Part shown: one piece after another, positions 35,640-46,700 of the stretch
How positions within the stretch are numbered: position 1 is the stretch's first letter
Layout of the letters: each line of letters begins with the position of its first letter
Origin: Eutreptiella sp. 'Long Island Sound 2002'
Lineage: Eukaryota; Euglenozoa; Euglenophyceae; Eutreptiales; Eutreptiaceae
Reading direction: 5' to 3'
Assembly (NCBI GenBank): GCA_964036045.1
Contig: OZ038378.1
Coordinates: forward strand, 141,390,765 to 141,454,764
DNA length: 64,000 bases
Notes under the pieces: generated by a model
Databases searched by the model: none
Seen by the model: the letters and a program-made list of their open reading frames with translations, nothing else
Told to the model about the DNA's origin: nothing
Program-made: the position numbers and the translations under genes

Positions 35640-37560
35640 CGCCTTAGAGCAGCACATCCCATGCAATCCCATCCCTACCCGTTTGTTGTCGGTGGATGCC
35701 CTTGGGTTGTTTTGCACATCGCCTTCGTGGGTGACGGCGATGAGAAAACCTTTCAAATAGATTGACGAGGAGCAGTAATTTCAGATGGAAAAGAACGAAT
35801 GGGCAAACATGTGTCACAATCCAATAGGGCTTTGTAAACCATGCCGATCACGAGGTGAGGTCGCTGAACATTGGATGAAGAGATGTCGACATCTTGAATG
35901 ACAAGACACGCCGGCGGTGCTGGGATCTGTCCTACCAGGTACATCAAAAATAATGCGCATCTGCAGCAATGTTTTAAAAAGAATTTACAACTAAATCGAC
36001 CTTTAAATCGCAAATTAACGTTGCTTGCTCAACTAAGGCCGAATTTTTGGTTGACACCGATCACAAAAACGTCGTTCCAAATTTGCCATGCAGGGGCTTT
36101 CAATTTAGCTAGGGAAAATGCCGTGTTTCCTCTTTTTGTACCACACCGAAAGGGACAATCGTTTGCACGCCTCGCAAAAGCCCCAATTTCGGCTCTCCCC
36201 TAGAAACGCGTCAAATGTACAGCACTCACGGTCTTTGAATGATCCGATTTCCTCCCGTGTCTGCACACACATGTTTGCTGGTGGTCCCTTACCGCGCACA
36301 TTAGCACGCCCACTTGGTAACTAGAATAGCACAAACGTAAGCTTTCACCCATGCTATGTACATAAGGACCACAAGGCCGGTTGTGGAGGCCGTAAACTGC
36401 AATTCAATGCTGATTTTATGATGCCAAGAGGAAGTGAGTTGCGGTTTGCTAAAAAATTGTAATTTCGCTTTCGTGGAGTCTTGCATCTAAAGCATCGCGC
36501 TGGCACATCGTGTAGCTACATCGACAAACTAAGCTCATCTAACCTCTCAAGGTGTGCAAAACACAGGCACGAGGCGTTGCATTGAGATCTTTGTTGCAAA
36601 AGTAGGGTTGCCCTATAGCATTTTGAAGCACGAAATAGCTAACTTTTCATGGCCTATCTCCAAAGCAGTTCCCTATACCGTCGTCTGCTTCGGCACGTGC
36701 TGGTTCGCTCCCTCATGGAGCAATGGTAAACAGAGCAACAAGAGGAGAAGAACACAACGCCTAGGCCTTTTTGCAGACAACGGGAGTGACGGTTGGAGAG
36801 ACGCACACTGTTCGCACCGGGGCCCAATGAGGGGCCATGCAAGCATCCAAGTTCCCCATCCATGGGCACTCTTTTAAAGGTGGTCATTCCATTCGCTACC
36901 GTCGTCTATTCACTAGTCCACGTTGTCCGGCACACACCATGCACGGCTGAGATGGGTTGGAGACAGCATACAAGTTCAAGGCACACTAAACGATCAATGC
37001 ACGTGCTCCCCTATTGCACTTTTTATGCCTTTACAGATGGACATATTCTATTCTTTTTCGCCTGAGACGAAATGATGAAGGAATATGCTAGGCTTGGTTG
37101 GGTGGTCTTCCGGGTACTAGAGGACTTGGCAAGCAAACAAGCATACAAATAAAGCCTTCGTGAGCACACCATACTCTGAAAAGCTGCATAACACGTACCA
37201 GGGTAGTGCACGGGGCGCGTATGGGGTAAGCTTGGGTTAAACATGCCGCCCCCGCAACCAAGTCTGGCCATATAACGCACATCAAACTTGGGTTTTTTCG
37301 CAGAATCGTTGAATATTTTTCGAAAAACATTGCTACACAAGTGAAAAACGGTCCCGGGCTTCAATGTTGCTCTTGTCTTGCCTCATGTCGAGGTACATTC
37401 TTTCATCATTAAAGGTCACACTTAATGCTTTAAACAATCTTGACGGCTTCCTCGAGGTGCATACTTGCATTTAAAACTTTCTCCCCCTTATGAAGGTTAA
37501 GGTTGTCAAGGGCTGTCTTTCTAAGCTATGTTTCCTTGATAGGACTAACCTTTGATATAA
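35640..37560. other. No gene recognised
   Basis: AT-richer sequence than the flanks. Open frames are below 115 codons on both strands with no recognisable motif or splice structure. No repeats were noticed. Confidence 0.4.
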
Positions 37561-37639
37561 TTACATGATCCTCCTACCCTACCCAGGGGTGGGGTATACT
37601 TCGTGGCAACCCTGCTGCATGCCTTGTTAGCATTGACAT

Positions 37640-38490
37640 CGTGCAGTAGGCGTTCCGTGGTACAAGGCCTCGTTGCCCCCCCCCCCCCCCCATGGCGGCA
37701 CGGCACGGCACGGCACAAAACAGGGCGGCACATGGAGATTCCGACCCCCCCCCCTATTCCTACCTCGCCCGACCCTACCCGGAACGGGCCCTTAGAGACG
37801 ACCGCTATGGAGTGCCAATCACATACATATGGGCCCAATGCATTTGTTTTCTTGTCTCGGGCCCAATGCTAGCATTTCCTGGTGGTCCCTGGGTGGATAT
37901 TGTTGCTTCTTGGTGGTCTCTGGATGGGCACTGGTATTTCCTAGTGGTCTTTTGATGTATGTTGACAATTGATTCACATTAATAATTGCATTAAACTCCA
38001 AACCATAATGCATGAGAAACTATTCCAAAATATTCGTCAAATGGCACAAAGTGAGATGGAGAGACATGCAAGCAAAAGCAACGCAACAATCCATGCAAAC
38101 TTCTTAAAAAAACTTGTGTCGCATGATGACAAGTCGAAATTTAGCACATAAACCATCACATCTTCAACAACAACATGCAATGATCACAATTGATTCACAT
38201 TAATAATTGAATTGAAGTCATGAATGAGTTGGAAAACACATGGTGCAACACCAAGAGACAACACACAAAAAGTTGCAAATGCAACAGTCACGAAAAAGAG
38301 CAACATGCCGTCCAAATCTGAACCACTGATACATGTATGCCTCTACAAAGGATCTTGTTGGGTAGGAACACTTGGCACGGCACGGCACAAGGCCTCTTTG
38401 CCTCTCCCCCCCCCATAGGCGGCACGGCACGGCACGGCACAAAACAGGGCGGCACACGGAGATTCCGATCCCCCCCCCCCTATGCCTACT
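37640..38490 (+). repeat. Direct repeats with GGCAC runs
   Basis: A GGCACGGCACGGCACAAAAC block, AGGGCGGCACA-GGAGATTCC and a C-run occurs at 37694-37765 and again at 38413-38485, each preceded by ACAAGGCCTC. A second pair, CAATTGATTCACATTAATAA, lies at 37966 and 38187. The segment looks like an imperfect duplication of about 0.2-0.7 kb. Confidence 0.8.
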
Positions 38491-38845
38491 GCACATCGGC
38501 TCTACCTGCAAAACTGCACCCCTAGGCTTACCAACAAAACCAAAGGGATCTTGTGTTCCTTTGTTGTGTTGTCCAAAAGGATTTGCACGCTTTCCTCTAT
38601 GGGACCTCCCTTAAGGGGTGTGGCAAAAGATAATGCCATGCAGGCGATGGCCTTGTGGGGTGTGGAAAAGAAGAATCAGAGGGTGTGGCAATTTGGTTAA
38701 GAGAAGGTTCGTTTGGGGAAGGTGAAGGCTCCAAAGGGTGTACACAAGGGCCGTTGGAAACCAATTTGGTGTCCCAAACTTTAGAGTTTCTACCCTGTGA
38801 ATCTGCAGCGGTAGGCACCCTTTGTGGTAACTCGGGTTCACACTT

Positions 38846-39172
38846 CTAACGAATCACAAGCAACTTGGTAACTTTCTTTTCTGTGGCCATGGCAACACCA
38901 TCCGCGAAATCAATGTTCCTCTCCCTCCCACTCAATTCACGGCACTCCTTCCAAGCAAAATCTGTTTTATGAACAACACACCAACTAGCATTGGTCTTGA
39001 AAGTGGGCTTCTCACCATCAACAAGCAATAGGCTCACAAGAAATGGGAACTCTAAAATGTGGCATTGACCAAACTCAGAAATGCACAAGGAAGCGTCCAG
39101 CAAAACTCCTCGTAATGACTTGGGACACAACACTTGACCAAACTGCTTACGTTGAGCCCACTGCACATTCAC
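38846..39172 (-). CDS. Orphan open frame, unknown product
   Basis: A 108-codon minus-strand frame has protein-like, charged and aromatic composition (VLCPKSLRGVLLDASLCISE, then WCVVHKTDFAWKECRELSGR). No motif, start context or splice partner is evident. It may be a decayed mobile-element piece. It could also be an upstream exon of gene 2, since it lies on the right strand, but I found no phase evidence for this. Confidence 0.3.
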   Translation of the reverse strand: MNVQWAQRKQFGQVLCPKSLRGVLLDASLCISEFGQCHILEFPFLVSLLLVDGEKPTFKTNASWCVVHKTDFAWKECRELSGRERNIDFADGVAMATEKKVTKLLVIR

Positions 39173-39499
39173 GATTTGGATTTAACAACCGGGGCAATCA
39201 TCACAAACCAAGACCATAAATATGTCGATTATGCCGAAATCACATCGTAACCTTGGTAGATTGATAGACATGGCAAGCACAGCCCATATCTTCAAACATA
39301 TTGGAGCACTGGGCCAAAAAAGCCACAAACCCAAGTGCAAACCGCGACCAAAGGTTCCATATGAAAAGCTCTGGCGGGCCCAAAAACAAGCTATGTGTAC
39401 AGCTCTGCTATGCAGTTAGTCATTGCGAAATGCGACAAATGGAACCGGAAAAACTCGCAAACAACTAACAGTCATCTGATTGATGCAATCCACAAAAAA

Positions 39500-40600
39500 A
39501 GTATTTAGTAATCCTACAACTTCAAAAATTGTAAAACTTCAAAAATGATCAAAACGGCACTCTAAAGTGCTACAGATCCGGCATTGATGGATTCAAAATA
39601 ATATTAACTACTATTGATGTACAGATGTGCACAAACAAAAAACCCAAATTGAGTTGATGTCGAGGTGGTGATGACTGAGTCAGGCTGGCAAGTTGTATCA
39701 GCAGAAATGCTCTTTTCGGCTGATAAGGAAGGGTAGGGTGATTTAATAGGGGGGCTCAAGGGGGACGCCAGAATTGAGATACGGCGCCGCAGCGCTGCGA
39801 GGTATCGAAGCGCATGCGACCGAACCGACCTACCATAATGGGGGGGCACATTTGGGCCACTTGAAAGCTTCAACTTGAGTACAGGGTCCGATCCCCCCCC
39901 CCTGGGGACCCCCCTCCCCTCCTCCCTCCCTCAGTTCCCTCCCTCCCACCCCCGGCTCCCTCCCTCCCTCCGTCGGCTAAAGCTGCCCCCCCCCCCACCT
40001 TCTTCCTCGTCTACTTTACCTCTCTTCCTCCCTCCCTCCCTTGCAATGCAATGCATAGACAACAAAGAGTAAAGAAATTCTCCAATGAGCTTGTCAAGAA
40101 CACGACATGTTTACTCATCCAGGGGCTGGCCACTTGTAGGATGCCGCAACCTGTTGTGGTGTGCCTTATCACCCTTGCTGGTGAACACCCACTTGCATTG
40201 TGCACATGCACCATGGCCATTTAACAAGGCCGTGGGCTGGTGCTCATCGGCCTTCGCCCGCAGCGTGGCATCATACGCCGTCTACCACATTCTTCATCTG
40301 TGTGCGTACCACATCCTTATCATCACTAAAGCAGTGACAGGCTAGCCTTTGGCTTACCCAACCAAACAACAATTCCAGTGTCGTAAGGATTCCTATTAAG
40401 ATAAGCCGACGATCGCTCCGAACAAAAAGTTGCGATCGTTACGTCAACGGGTTAACAATGCGGTGGCAAAGACACGTAATCGGATAGCCCAACTCATGCC
40501 TAACGTTGTGGTACAAAGTTTGTTGAAAAACTCGAACGGCCAAAATATGACATATATGGTATGGTCATAGATTACACGTAGATTGGTGATCATCAAAGTG
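39500..40600. other. No gene recognised; CCCTCC-rich tract
   Basis: A pyrimidine tract of CCCTCCCTCC words spans 39890-40050. The block TACCATAATGGGGGG--CACATTTG, then CAACTTGAGTAC (39830-39890) recurs in part, directly and inverted, near 41037-41120. Confidence 0.5.
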
Positions 40601-40601
40601 G

Positions 40602-41333
40602 ATGGAGGGCCACCGCTTCAAAAAACAACAAGAGTGTCGTAGCCCAAAAGGTACTTGGCCGTTTGGAACTCCTTTACAATTGGTTTGGCCAAACTACCAC
40701 TTGGGATGTACAAATGCAAGCATTACAAATGCTACTAGCAAATCCTTAGATGCGCTCCACAGACCAACACACCTTAGTTCAGAACCGGCTATTTTGTGGC
40801 CAAGGAGACGGAGCAACAGCGAACAGTGCGCAGCTTTCACTCTTGTTCAACTCTACATAGAATGCACCGTTTCGGCAACCATGCCAAATTATGCCGGATC
40901 CAGCAGGAAATTGTATCAGAATGAAAACTATGTAGGTTCCAATCACAATGATATAAAAACTGCATTCATACCGTTCCGAAACAAAGAAATAAATGTCTGC
41001 TTGGCCACAAATTTGTCGCCGGCCTGTTGCTCGACACCCAACTTGAGTACGGGCCGCGACCCCCCCACCCCTGTGCTGAAGCATTCAACTCGCCTAAATG
41101 TGGCTCCCCAATTCTACCATAATTATAGTCGCCTGCGCTGCGTGACTCCGGCCGGCTCCGCACCAAACCGTTGGACACAGTGTTCTTGTCGCTGGCTTGT
41201 TAAATTTTTTTGTATGTTTCATTTTAGCATGGGAATAGTGCTCATGAGGGTTGGTCTGCGCCGATCTTCGCCGATCTGCGCACTCCACTTCGGCCTTGCA
41301 GCACGGCGGCTCCTTCGGCGCCTTACAACTTAA
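40602..41333 (+). other. 243-codon open frame, doubtful coding
   Basis: This is the longest frame in its neighbourhood, but composition is not protein-like throughout, and part (41037-41120) is the dispersed repeat also seen near 39830. No motif is recognised. I list it as open sequence rather than a gene. Confidence 0.25.
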
Positions 41334-41339
41334 ACAAAA

Positions 41340-41420
41340 ATGCGTGTCTACAACATGCAGACAGTATCTACAATGGGCAAACAATGTCTACTTGGGGAAG
41401 ATAGCGTCTGTAGACTGCAT
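41340..41420 (-). repeat. 20-bp-spaced GTCTAC repeat, diverged single copy
   Basis: TCTA/TCTG cores fall at 41347, 41367, 41387 and 41407, exactly 20 bp apart, within GTCTACAACATG, then ATCTACAATGGGC, GTCTACTTGGGG and GTCTGTAGAC. The intervening bases have diverged from the 22.75- and 55.5-kb copies, but the spacing is unchanged. It lies just upstream of the DIRS-like remnant. Confidence 0.8.
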
Positions 41421-41469
41421 GGGGGTGTTCTACTTAACCCGAGTGAGCACACCACACAAGTTTTGTCAT

Positions 41470-42520
41470 CAACTTTTACATTTATCTTCCACGGATCACG
41501 TTACGGCGTTTTCTTGGGCTCAAATGGGTTCCGCATTGCAAGCGAAGTTGGAGGCATCTGGGTAGACTGATATGAATGATTTTAATTCAGCCGTGTGTTT
41601 GGTTCTAGATGATATGAGGGCTCAAGTTCCTACCGCACGAGAAAGATAGCAAGGCGTTGGTTATTGCCAAGGTTTTTTGGGGCACCTTCTTTGTGAAATG
41701 ACGGGCAAGTCTATGCTTTTTGCAAATTTCATTGGTTACCGTAACGCAGTTTTGGTATCTTTAACGCTTTATGCGCAGCACGTGCCACGCCCATCGTGTT
41801 GGAAGGAGACGACAAGGAGGCGGTGTTCAAGATTTGCAATAACTTGGCACAGAAAGACAAAGAGATGAAAAAATCTCCGGAGCAGCCGGAGTCTTCTGCT
41901 CGCTTTCCTTGGGCTTTACAGCTTGAAGAATTGCCTTCTCAATACGCTATTTCGCTCATTCTTTGGAAGAATGTGATAGAAGACGCCTTTTGCGATGCGC
42001 CTATTAACAATAGCAAAAAAATTTCTCGGGTTTGAATTAAAAAGACCCATAGAGCTTGGGAGTCCGAGCTTTGTAGAGCTCTTAGGCTCTTGGTTGTGCT
42101 TGACCAATCCATTGTGAGTGCCGAGGTTTGTGATGTGTAGCCTGAAGATCTTTGTGAGCGTTTGTTTTTTACCAAGCTCGATCTTGCCTTGCGCATTCAG
42201 GAACATGGTAAAGGGAGGTTTATTCCCGCGGCGTTGGAGCTTCGCAATCCTTTGTTTTGAAAGGCAGAGTTAGCCACAGCATGCTTTACTGTCGTCATTG
42301 ATAAGTTTAGGTCACATCTTTTTCTATGTCAAGGCTCTTCGTGCAATATAGCCTATGCGTTTTCACAATCCGAAACGCCAACAGTTTCGCCGAATGCGAT
42401 CTCAATACGCCCAACATCAATCTCCAGATGGCGGAAAAGGGCGAAGAGATGGCCGCGGTTACAACCGCAATCAGCGCGCCTGTTCCTAAAGAGCACCACA
42501 AGGTTAGCGGAGTGCGCGCA
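41470..42520 (+). pseudogene. DIRS-like retroelement, decayed gag region
   Basis: The plus-strand frame is interrupted by stops and shifts but reads as a capsid-like protein. A helical stretch lies around 41800-42035 (KEAVFKICNNLAQKDKEMKK, then EELPSQYAISLILWKNVIED). Another lies near 42140-42250 (LCERLFFTKLDLALRIQEHG, then KGRFIPAALELRNP). A basic tail follows near 42420-42490 (GKGRRDGRGYNRNQR). It lies directly upstream of the reverse transcriptase on the same strand, the normal gag-pol order. Confidence 0.6.
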
Positions 42521-42529
42521 CTTGATTAG

Positions 42530-43157
42530 GTCGCCATGCCTTGTAGGCTTCGAGCTTGCTTATCATGATGGCGTTCCAATGCGCCGAAACGTTTGGTCAA
42601 CATTTTGACGCGTTGGAGTTTTTCTACATTTAAAACTTCCGTTCTTCGCGGTTGGGGTTCAAGTTATTCACTGCTTAGATAAACTTGCTTATGCAAGGGA
42701 AGTCATTGCCGAATATTTAGATATCGGCCCAATATCCCCATGTCAAGCAAGTGAATTGCGATTTCTTGTTCTGTGGTCTGTTGTAACCAAGTTTCAGCCA
42801 AATGGCGATGTAAAGCGTCGCTCTACAACTAATTTGAAAAATCAATACCTTCGTCACTGTATCTTCCTTCAAATTGGACCATTGGGAAGTTGTTTACCCG
42901 ATACTGAAGCCTGGCATGCAGTGTGCAAAGGTTGACCTTTGGCATGCGTATTTTCATGCGCCCGTCTCTAACCATTTCTTAAAATACGTCGGTGTCAAGT
43001 TGGAGTCCGACTTTTATAAGTTCAATGGCTTGCCCTTCGGGCTTAATGCTTCACGCGAGATCTTTTGTTCCTTTATGTGTGTTCCTTTGCGTTTGTGGCG
43101 GCAACAAGGGCTAATGGTCTTTGTTTATATGAATGATAGATTGATTTTGGGAGGATG
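42530..43157 (+). pseudogene. DIRS-like reverse transcriptase, 5' part
   Basis: Frames from 42530 lead into 42874-43157, which carries RT motifs in order: K-V-D-L-W-H-A-Y-F-H (motif A with the catalytic Asp), Y-K-F-N-G-L-P-F-G-L-N-A-S (motif B), and V-Y-M-N-D-R-L-I-L-G (motif C). The spacing and LPFGL-x-A-S form suit DIRS/Ngaro-type retroelements. In motif C the first catalytic Asp of the usual Y-x-D-D is Asn, so the enzyme would be inactive. Several stops lie further upstream. The reading frame is cut at 43157 by the TIR element described separately and resumes at 44478. Confidence 0.8.
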
Positions 43158-43159
43158 TA

Positions 43160-43345
43160 CGTCGCGATACATCTAGCGGAACATTATGTTAAATTCGGTA
43201 TGGTTATAATATTCCGCTAGGCGTAACACTTATTCCGCTAGGCGTAAGCAGGATTTTATCTGTCTACCGGAACATTGTATGGGCCATTAGGCGCAAGGAA
43301 TACAGCTAGTTGTTCCGGTAGACGTAAGCATCTACCCCATCCTAT
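43160..43345 (+). repeat. Left terminal inverted repeat
   Basis: It begins CGTCGCGATACATCTAGCGG and contains three or four AGGCGTAAG/GACGTAAGC sub-repeats. It pairs with 44295-44477. Confidence 0.85.
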
Positions 43346-44294
43346 AAAATGTTACTTTGTTTCATGCAACTCCAACAAAAGATGTTTCTTCATGTTGTTA
43401 GGCCAAAATGATAGCACACCCCCTAAATTACGTAAAAAAAATGCAATAAATCCGGTCATCCTATGTTTCTGTTGGGTGCCTTCTCAAAAACACCAAAATC
43501 TACCTTGATCCTTGCCATCATGGCACACATGCAACATTGAAGTTTGAATGTTGTTAACAAGTATTGTGAAACTCTTCGACAAACAATGCGCATATGCGAG
43601 CCACACTACCCATATTTTTCATCTTGGATTGGGAAGACACCTCTTCTCGAATGATGATCTTAAATTTTTCTTTACCCCAAAGCTTGTTCAGATCACTGAC
43701 AAATCCAAGAAACTGTGGACCACAACAACACGATAATTCCATTTTGGGGGAAAATATGCCACTTTTCGCCAATGAATTTTTGGTTGCTTGTGTTATTTTG
43801 CGCTAGTGCATTCATGTGCACATTGTGTGCAATTTCAAGGCTGTTTCAAAAAAGCTTTGAATTCGATACCCCACGCGCAGTTCTTGCGCCTAAAGGCAGG
43901 ACTCGGCATGTTCTACTTGTTGATACCTGTGCATGAATGGTGAATGCCCATTTCCAAATGTCATCATGGTACTTCTTAGCCACAAACAATGTGCTGTGGC
44001 TTCCCCTAATGGACCTTTATTCTGTCCGCTTTAGCACCTTTGTCCAGGGTTGAATGCCTCACTCATTAACATCCAATTACTAACTCGGCAGTGAAGCTAA
44101 ATTGTTTTGTCTTTCTCATTTATTTATATTCTGTCATAGTTATGTTGTAAATATTGAGCTACTTGAAATGGAGATGGACTGAATTGCTACACTTTTGCAA
44201 CTTTTTAATTGTAAACCTACTTGCTTTTGTGAACATTGATGTTATTGAAAAGATCAGAAATTAGTTTGTTTTTAAAAAAAAACCAGAAATTGGT

Positions 44295-44477
44295 TTTCCA
44301 TACATGCATACGTCTTGCGGAACAGATAAGATTGGTTCTTACGTCTAATAGCCCATATAACGTTCTGGTGGACGTACAAAATTTGACTGACGTCTTGTGG
44401 AATAGGTGTTACGTCTAGCAGAATATTATAATGGACCGGATTTAACGTTATAATGTTCCATTAGGCGTATCGCGACG
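44295..44477 (-). repeat. Right terminal inverted repeat
   Basis: Its reverse complement begins CGTCGCGATACGCCTAATGG and follows the left arm with substitutions along its length, including the TTGTAC/TTGTAT and GGGC(C/T)ATTAG blocks. Confidence 0.85.
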
Positions 44478-44619
44478 TATACTCGCTTCCATACAGCTGC
44501 ATACCTAGAGATGCTGCTGATATGCTGTGACCCAGCGCGAACTTGCCGACCGAGTGCGAGAGGCCCTGTGGCACACGGGGTGGGACGCAACGCAAAAAAA
44601 CCTCTTTTACAAAATCTAA
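44478..44619 (+). pseudogene. DIRS-like reverse transcriptase, continuation after insertion
   Basis: If the TIR element and one TA are set aside, the frame of the upstream RT continues here without a shift. After two in-frame stops it gives a helical stretch (QRELADRVREALWHTGWDAT, then QKNLFYKI) up to a TAA at 44617. That is the kind of sequence expected after RT motif C. The two stops show further decay. Confidence 0.55.
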
Positions 44620-44639
44620 ACCTCACTCTTATGAAATTC

Positions 44640-46530
44640 TATAGCAGAGGGCAAATCAGCAACGGTTGAAAACTAATTCATGTTCCCAGATGGTTGGTGG
44701 TATGCCAAATCACCAGCATGCAGATTTGCCACAAAGCTGCACCCTACTTGGGGAGAAAATTTGCAATACAGCAAGCAGAAATACAGGAAATAATTGCACT
44801 GCACGCACAGTGTCTGTGGCGGGGGCAGGGGGGGCAGGGCTCACCCAAAAAATGAATCACCAGAACCATCAGTTTGGGGGACATTAAATAGGAATGTTTT
44901 GATTGACATATCAACCTTTGTAGCAGTTGTTTGCAGAGAGCAGAGGTAGAAACCTTCGTCCCAACGAAGATGATTGAATAAGAATGAAACAGGGGTCAGA
45001 CAGAGGTCATACGCGAAGAAATAAATAATAATTCACACAATGAAATCGCAAATATATTCTTCCAATCACGGTTGCTGGACAATGGGTAGAGCGGTTTGAA
45101 TCCCTGAGTCTGACGGTACTCGGTGGTTAATGGAGCACATTTGGCCAGTGGCTGCCAGCAATTGGCAGTAAACCGATGACTGTTGGCCACTAACGCAGTT
45201 GACTGATAAGAGGCAGCCTGGGCAGCTGTGCCTGGTAGGCAAGAGTCTGGAGCTGGTCGGCAGTGAAAACTGGACTGCGGCACTTTGGGCTGATCTGGGA
45301 AACACAAGGGGAACCCCTGTTGCCACCGCGTCCCTCCCTTTCGCATCCATCTCATGGCACAATTTCCACTGAACAGTGGACCCACTGTAACACCGTTTGC
45401 CTCCTTTGCGGCTGCCTCAGGCACTTTTCAGCTGTCTGAATGTGAACGACTCTGGGAGTAACGAAGGGGTTGCATCCTTAAGGCGAGGGAGCACCTAAGG
45501 CACGTGCTGTTTTTACACTTTTACAGAACTTTGCAAGCTTTGTGCCTTGTGTTGGCCTCGGCAACTGCTGACTTGACCTGACGTTTTGTACATTTGACCC
45601 TGCTGAAACACACGGAAGCATGAGTTGCTCTCCAAAGATCTCCAAGGAAAGAACGTTCAATAAGAGTCGAAGTGCCTCAGCTTATCGGAGATATGCGCAA
45701 GGATGTGCCTGGGTAGTTTCGAGTGTGTTCACACCTGTACCCACCACGTCCCTGTTCCCACCTCCCTTCCACGCTCACCCACAACTACCATGGGGTCCCT
45801 TGCCCCAATTCCACCCCTGGCCCGCCTGCCCGCCCTCTCTCCCCTTCATACCCTCCTACCTGTGCCAGTAGCCCCATGTGGTAGTGGGCGGGTGGGTGGG
45901 CTCAGTGGGACCAGTGTTTGTATGTTCTGGAAGTGCAAACATCCTCTGACCCAAGGTTGTTGGCTGCAGAAGAGCAAAGCACTTACTCGCCAGTGGTATT
46001 CAGCGATTTGGGTCTGGGTGGACGGGTGGGAGCAGGGTGGAATCATTCAAAAGGATTTTTGGATAGGTCAGAGGTGATGTTGGCTCGTGGTTCAGGGTTG
46101 TGGCAACTCTGTGAAATGGCTGAAGTGCATGCCCAGCGCCTGGGCCACGACATGATGCAGCAATCTGTACACACACGGCGGCATGGCGGGTGACGCTGGT
46201 TGGCATGGGCCCTGGAGGAGGCTGCATGTCACTTCAGCTCAGTGTCACCCAATCAGCGGCCAGTTCGGGCGGTGCGCACCTCGCTCAGGGGCAACTTGTG
46301 TGTCAGCCGCGGCAGACCCCAATCGGCAAAGAAAGGGGTCGGGTGTGCTCATGGTCAGTCAAACAGGTCCTCAAAGGGTCAGGGACAGCGCGGGACAGGC
46401 CATTACGAGAGGCCTCGAGATACCCCAACCTCGTCACCAAAGGCACGACGAAGGGCTGTATTGCGGGGGCAGTGCAAATATCCCTCGCCATGATGAGACG
46501 GGGATCGGGCACTGCATCGGCCCACGGGGG
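44640..46530. other. No gene recognised
   Basis: The interval lies downstream of the gene 1 stop on the minus strand. It may include its 3' untranslated region and terminator, but no poly(A) signal could be assigned. Open frames are short, and no repeats were noticed. Confidence 0.45.
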
Positions 46531-46534
46531 CCGA

Positions 46535-46700
46535 TTAATCAATCTTGACCTCCTTCAGCCGCCGGGCGTGCCATGAAAGCACGCAGCCGAGCACGGGGAG
46601 CAGGATGGGGAGGAGGCTGCAACCGGCGGCCACCACGGCCCAGTACGGATGGGGGCATGCCTCGTGGGGACGCAGCGTGGGGGACGTGGGGAACAGCAGA
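46535..46700 (-). CDS. Gene 1 exon F: second hydrophobic segment, C-terminus and stop
   Basis: Starts after CGTTCTTCAG| in phase 2. A Pro/His/Cys-rich connector leads into a hydrophobic helix (YWAVVAAGCSLLPILLPVLG plus CVLSW), then the basic tail HARRLKEVKID and a TAA. With exon E it forms a two-helix hairpin, so N- and C-terminal parts would lie on the same side of the membrane. Confidence 0.85.

Larger units (their letters stand above)
43160..44477. mobile_element. TIR DNA transposon, non-autonomous, TA target site
   Basis: The ends read CGTCGCGATAC inward from both sides and are flanked by TA at 43158-43159 and 44478-44479. Imperfect inverted repeats extend about 185 bp: left 43160-43345 pairs with right about 44295-44477. 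Inside each arm the word CCGCTAGGCGTAAG or a relative occurs several times (for example near 43213, 43236, 43316 and their complements). The 950-bp interior has no substantial open frame. TA duplication fits Tc1/mariner-like mobilisation, but family assignment is inference. The element lies inside the reverse transcriptase reading frame. Confidence 0.85.
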
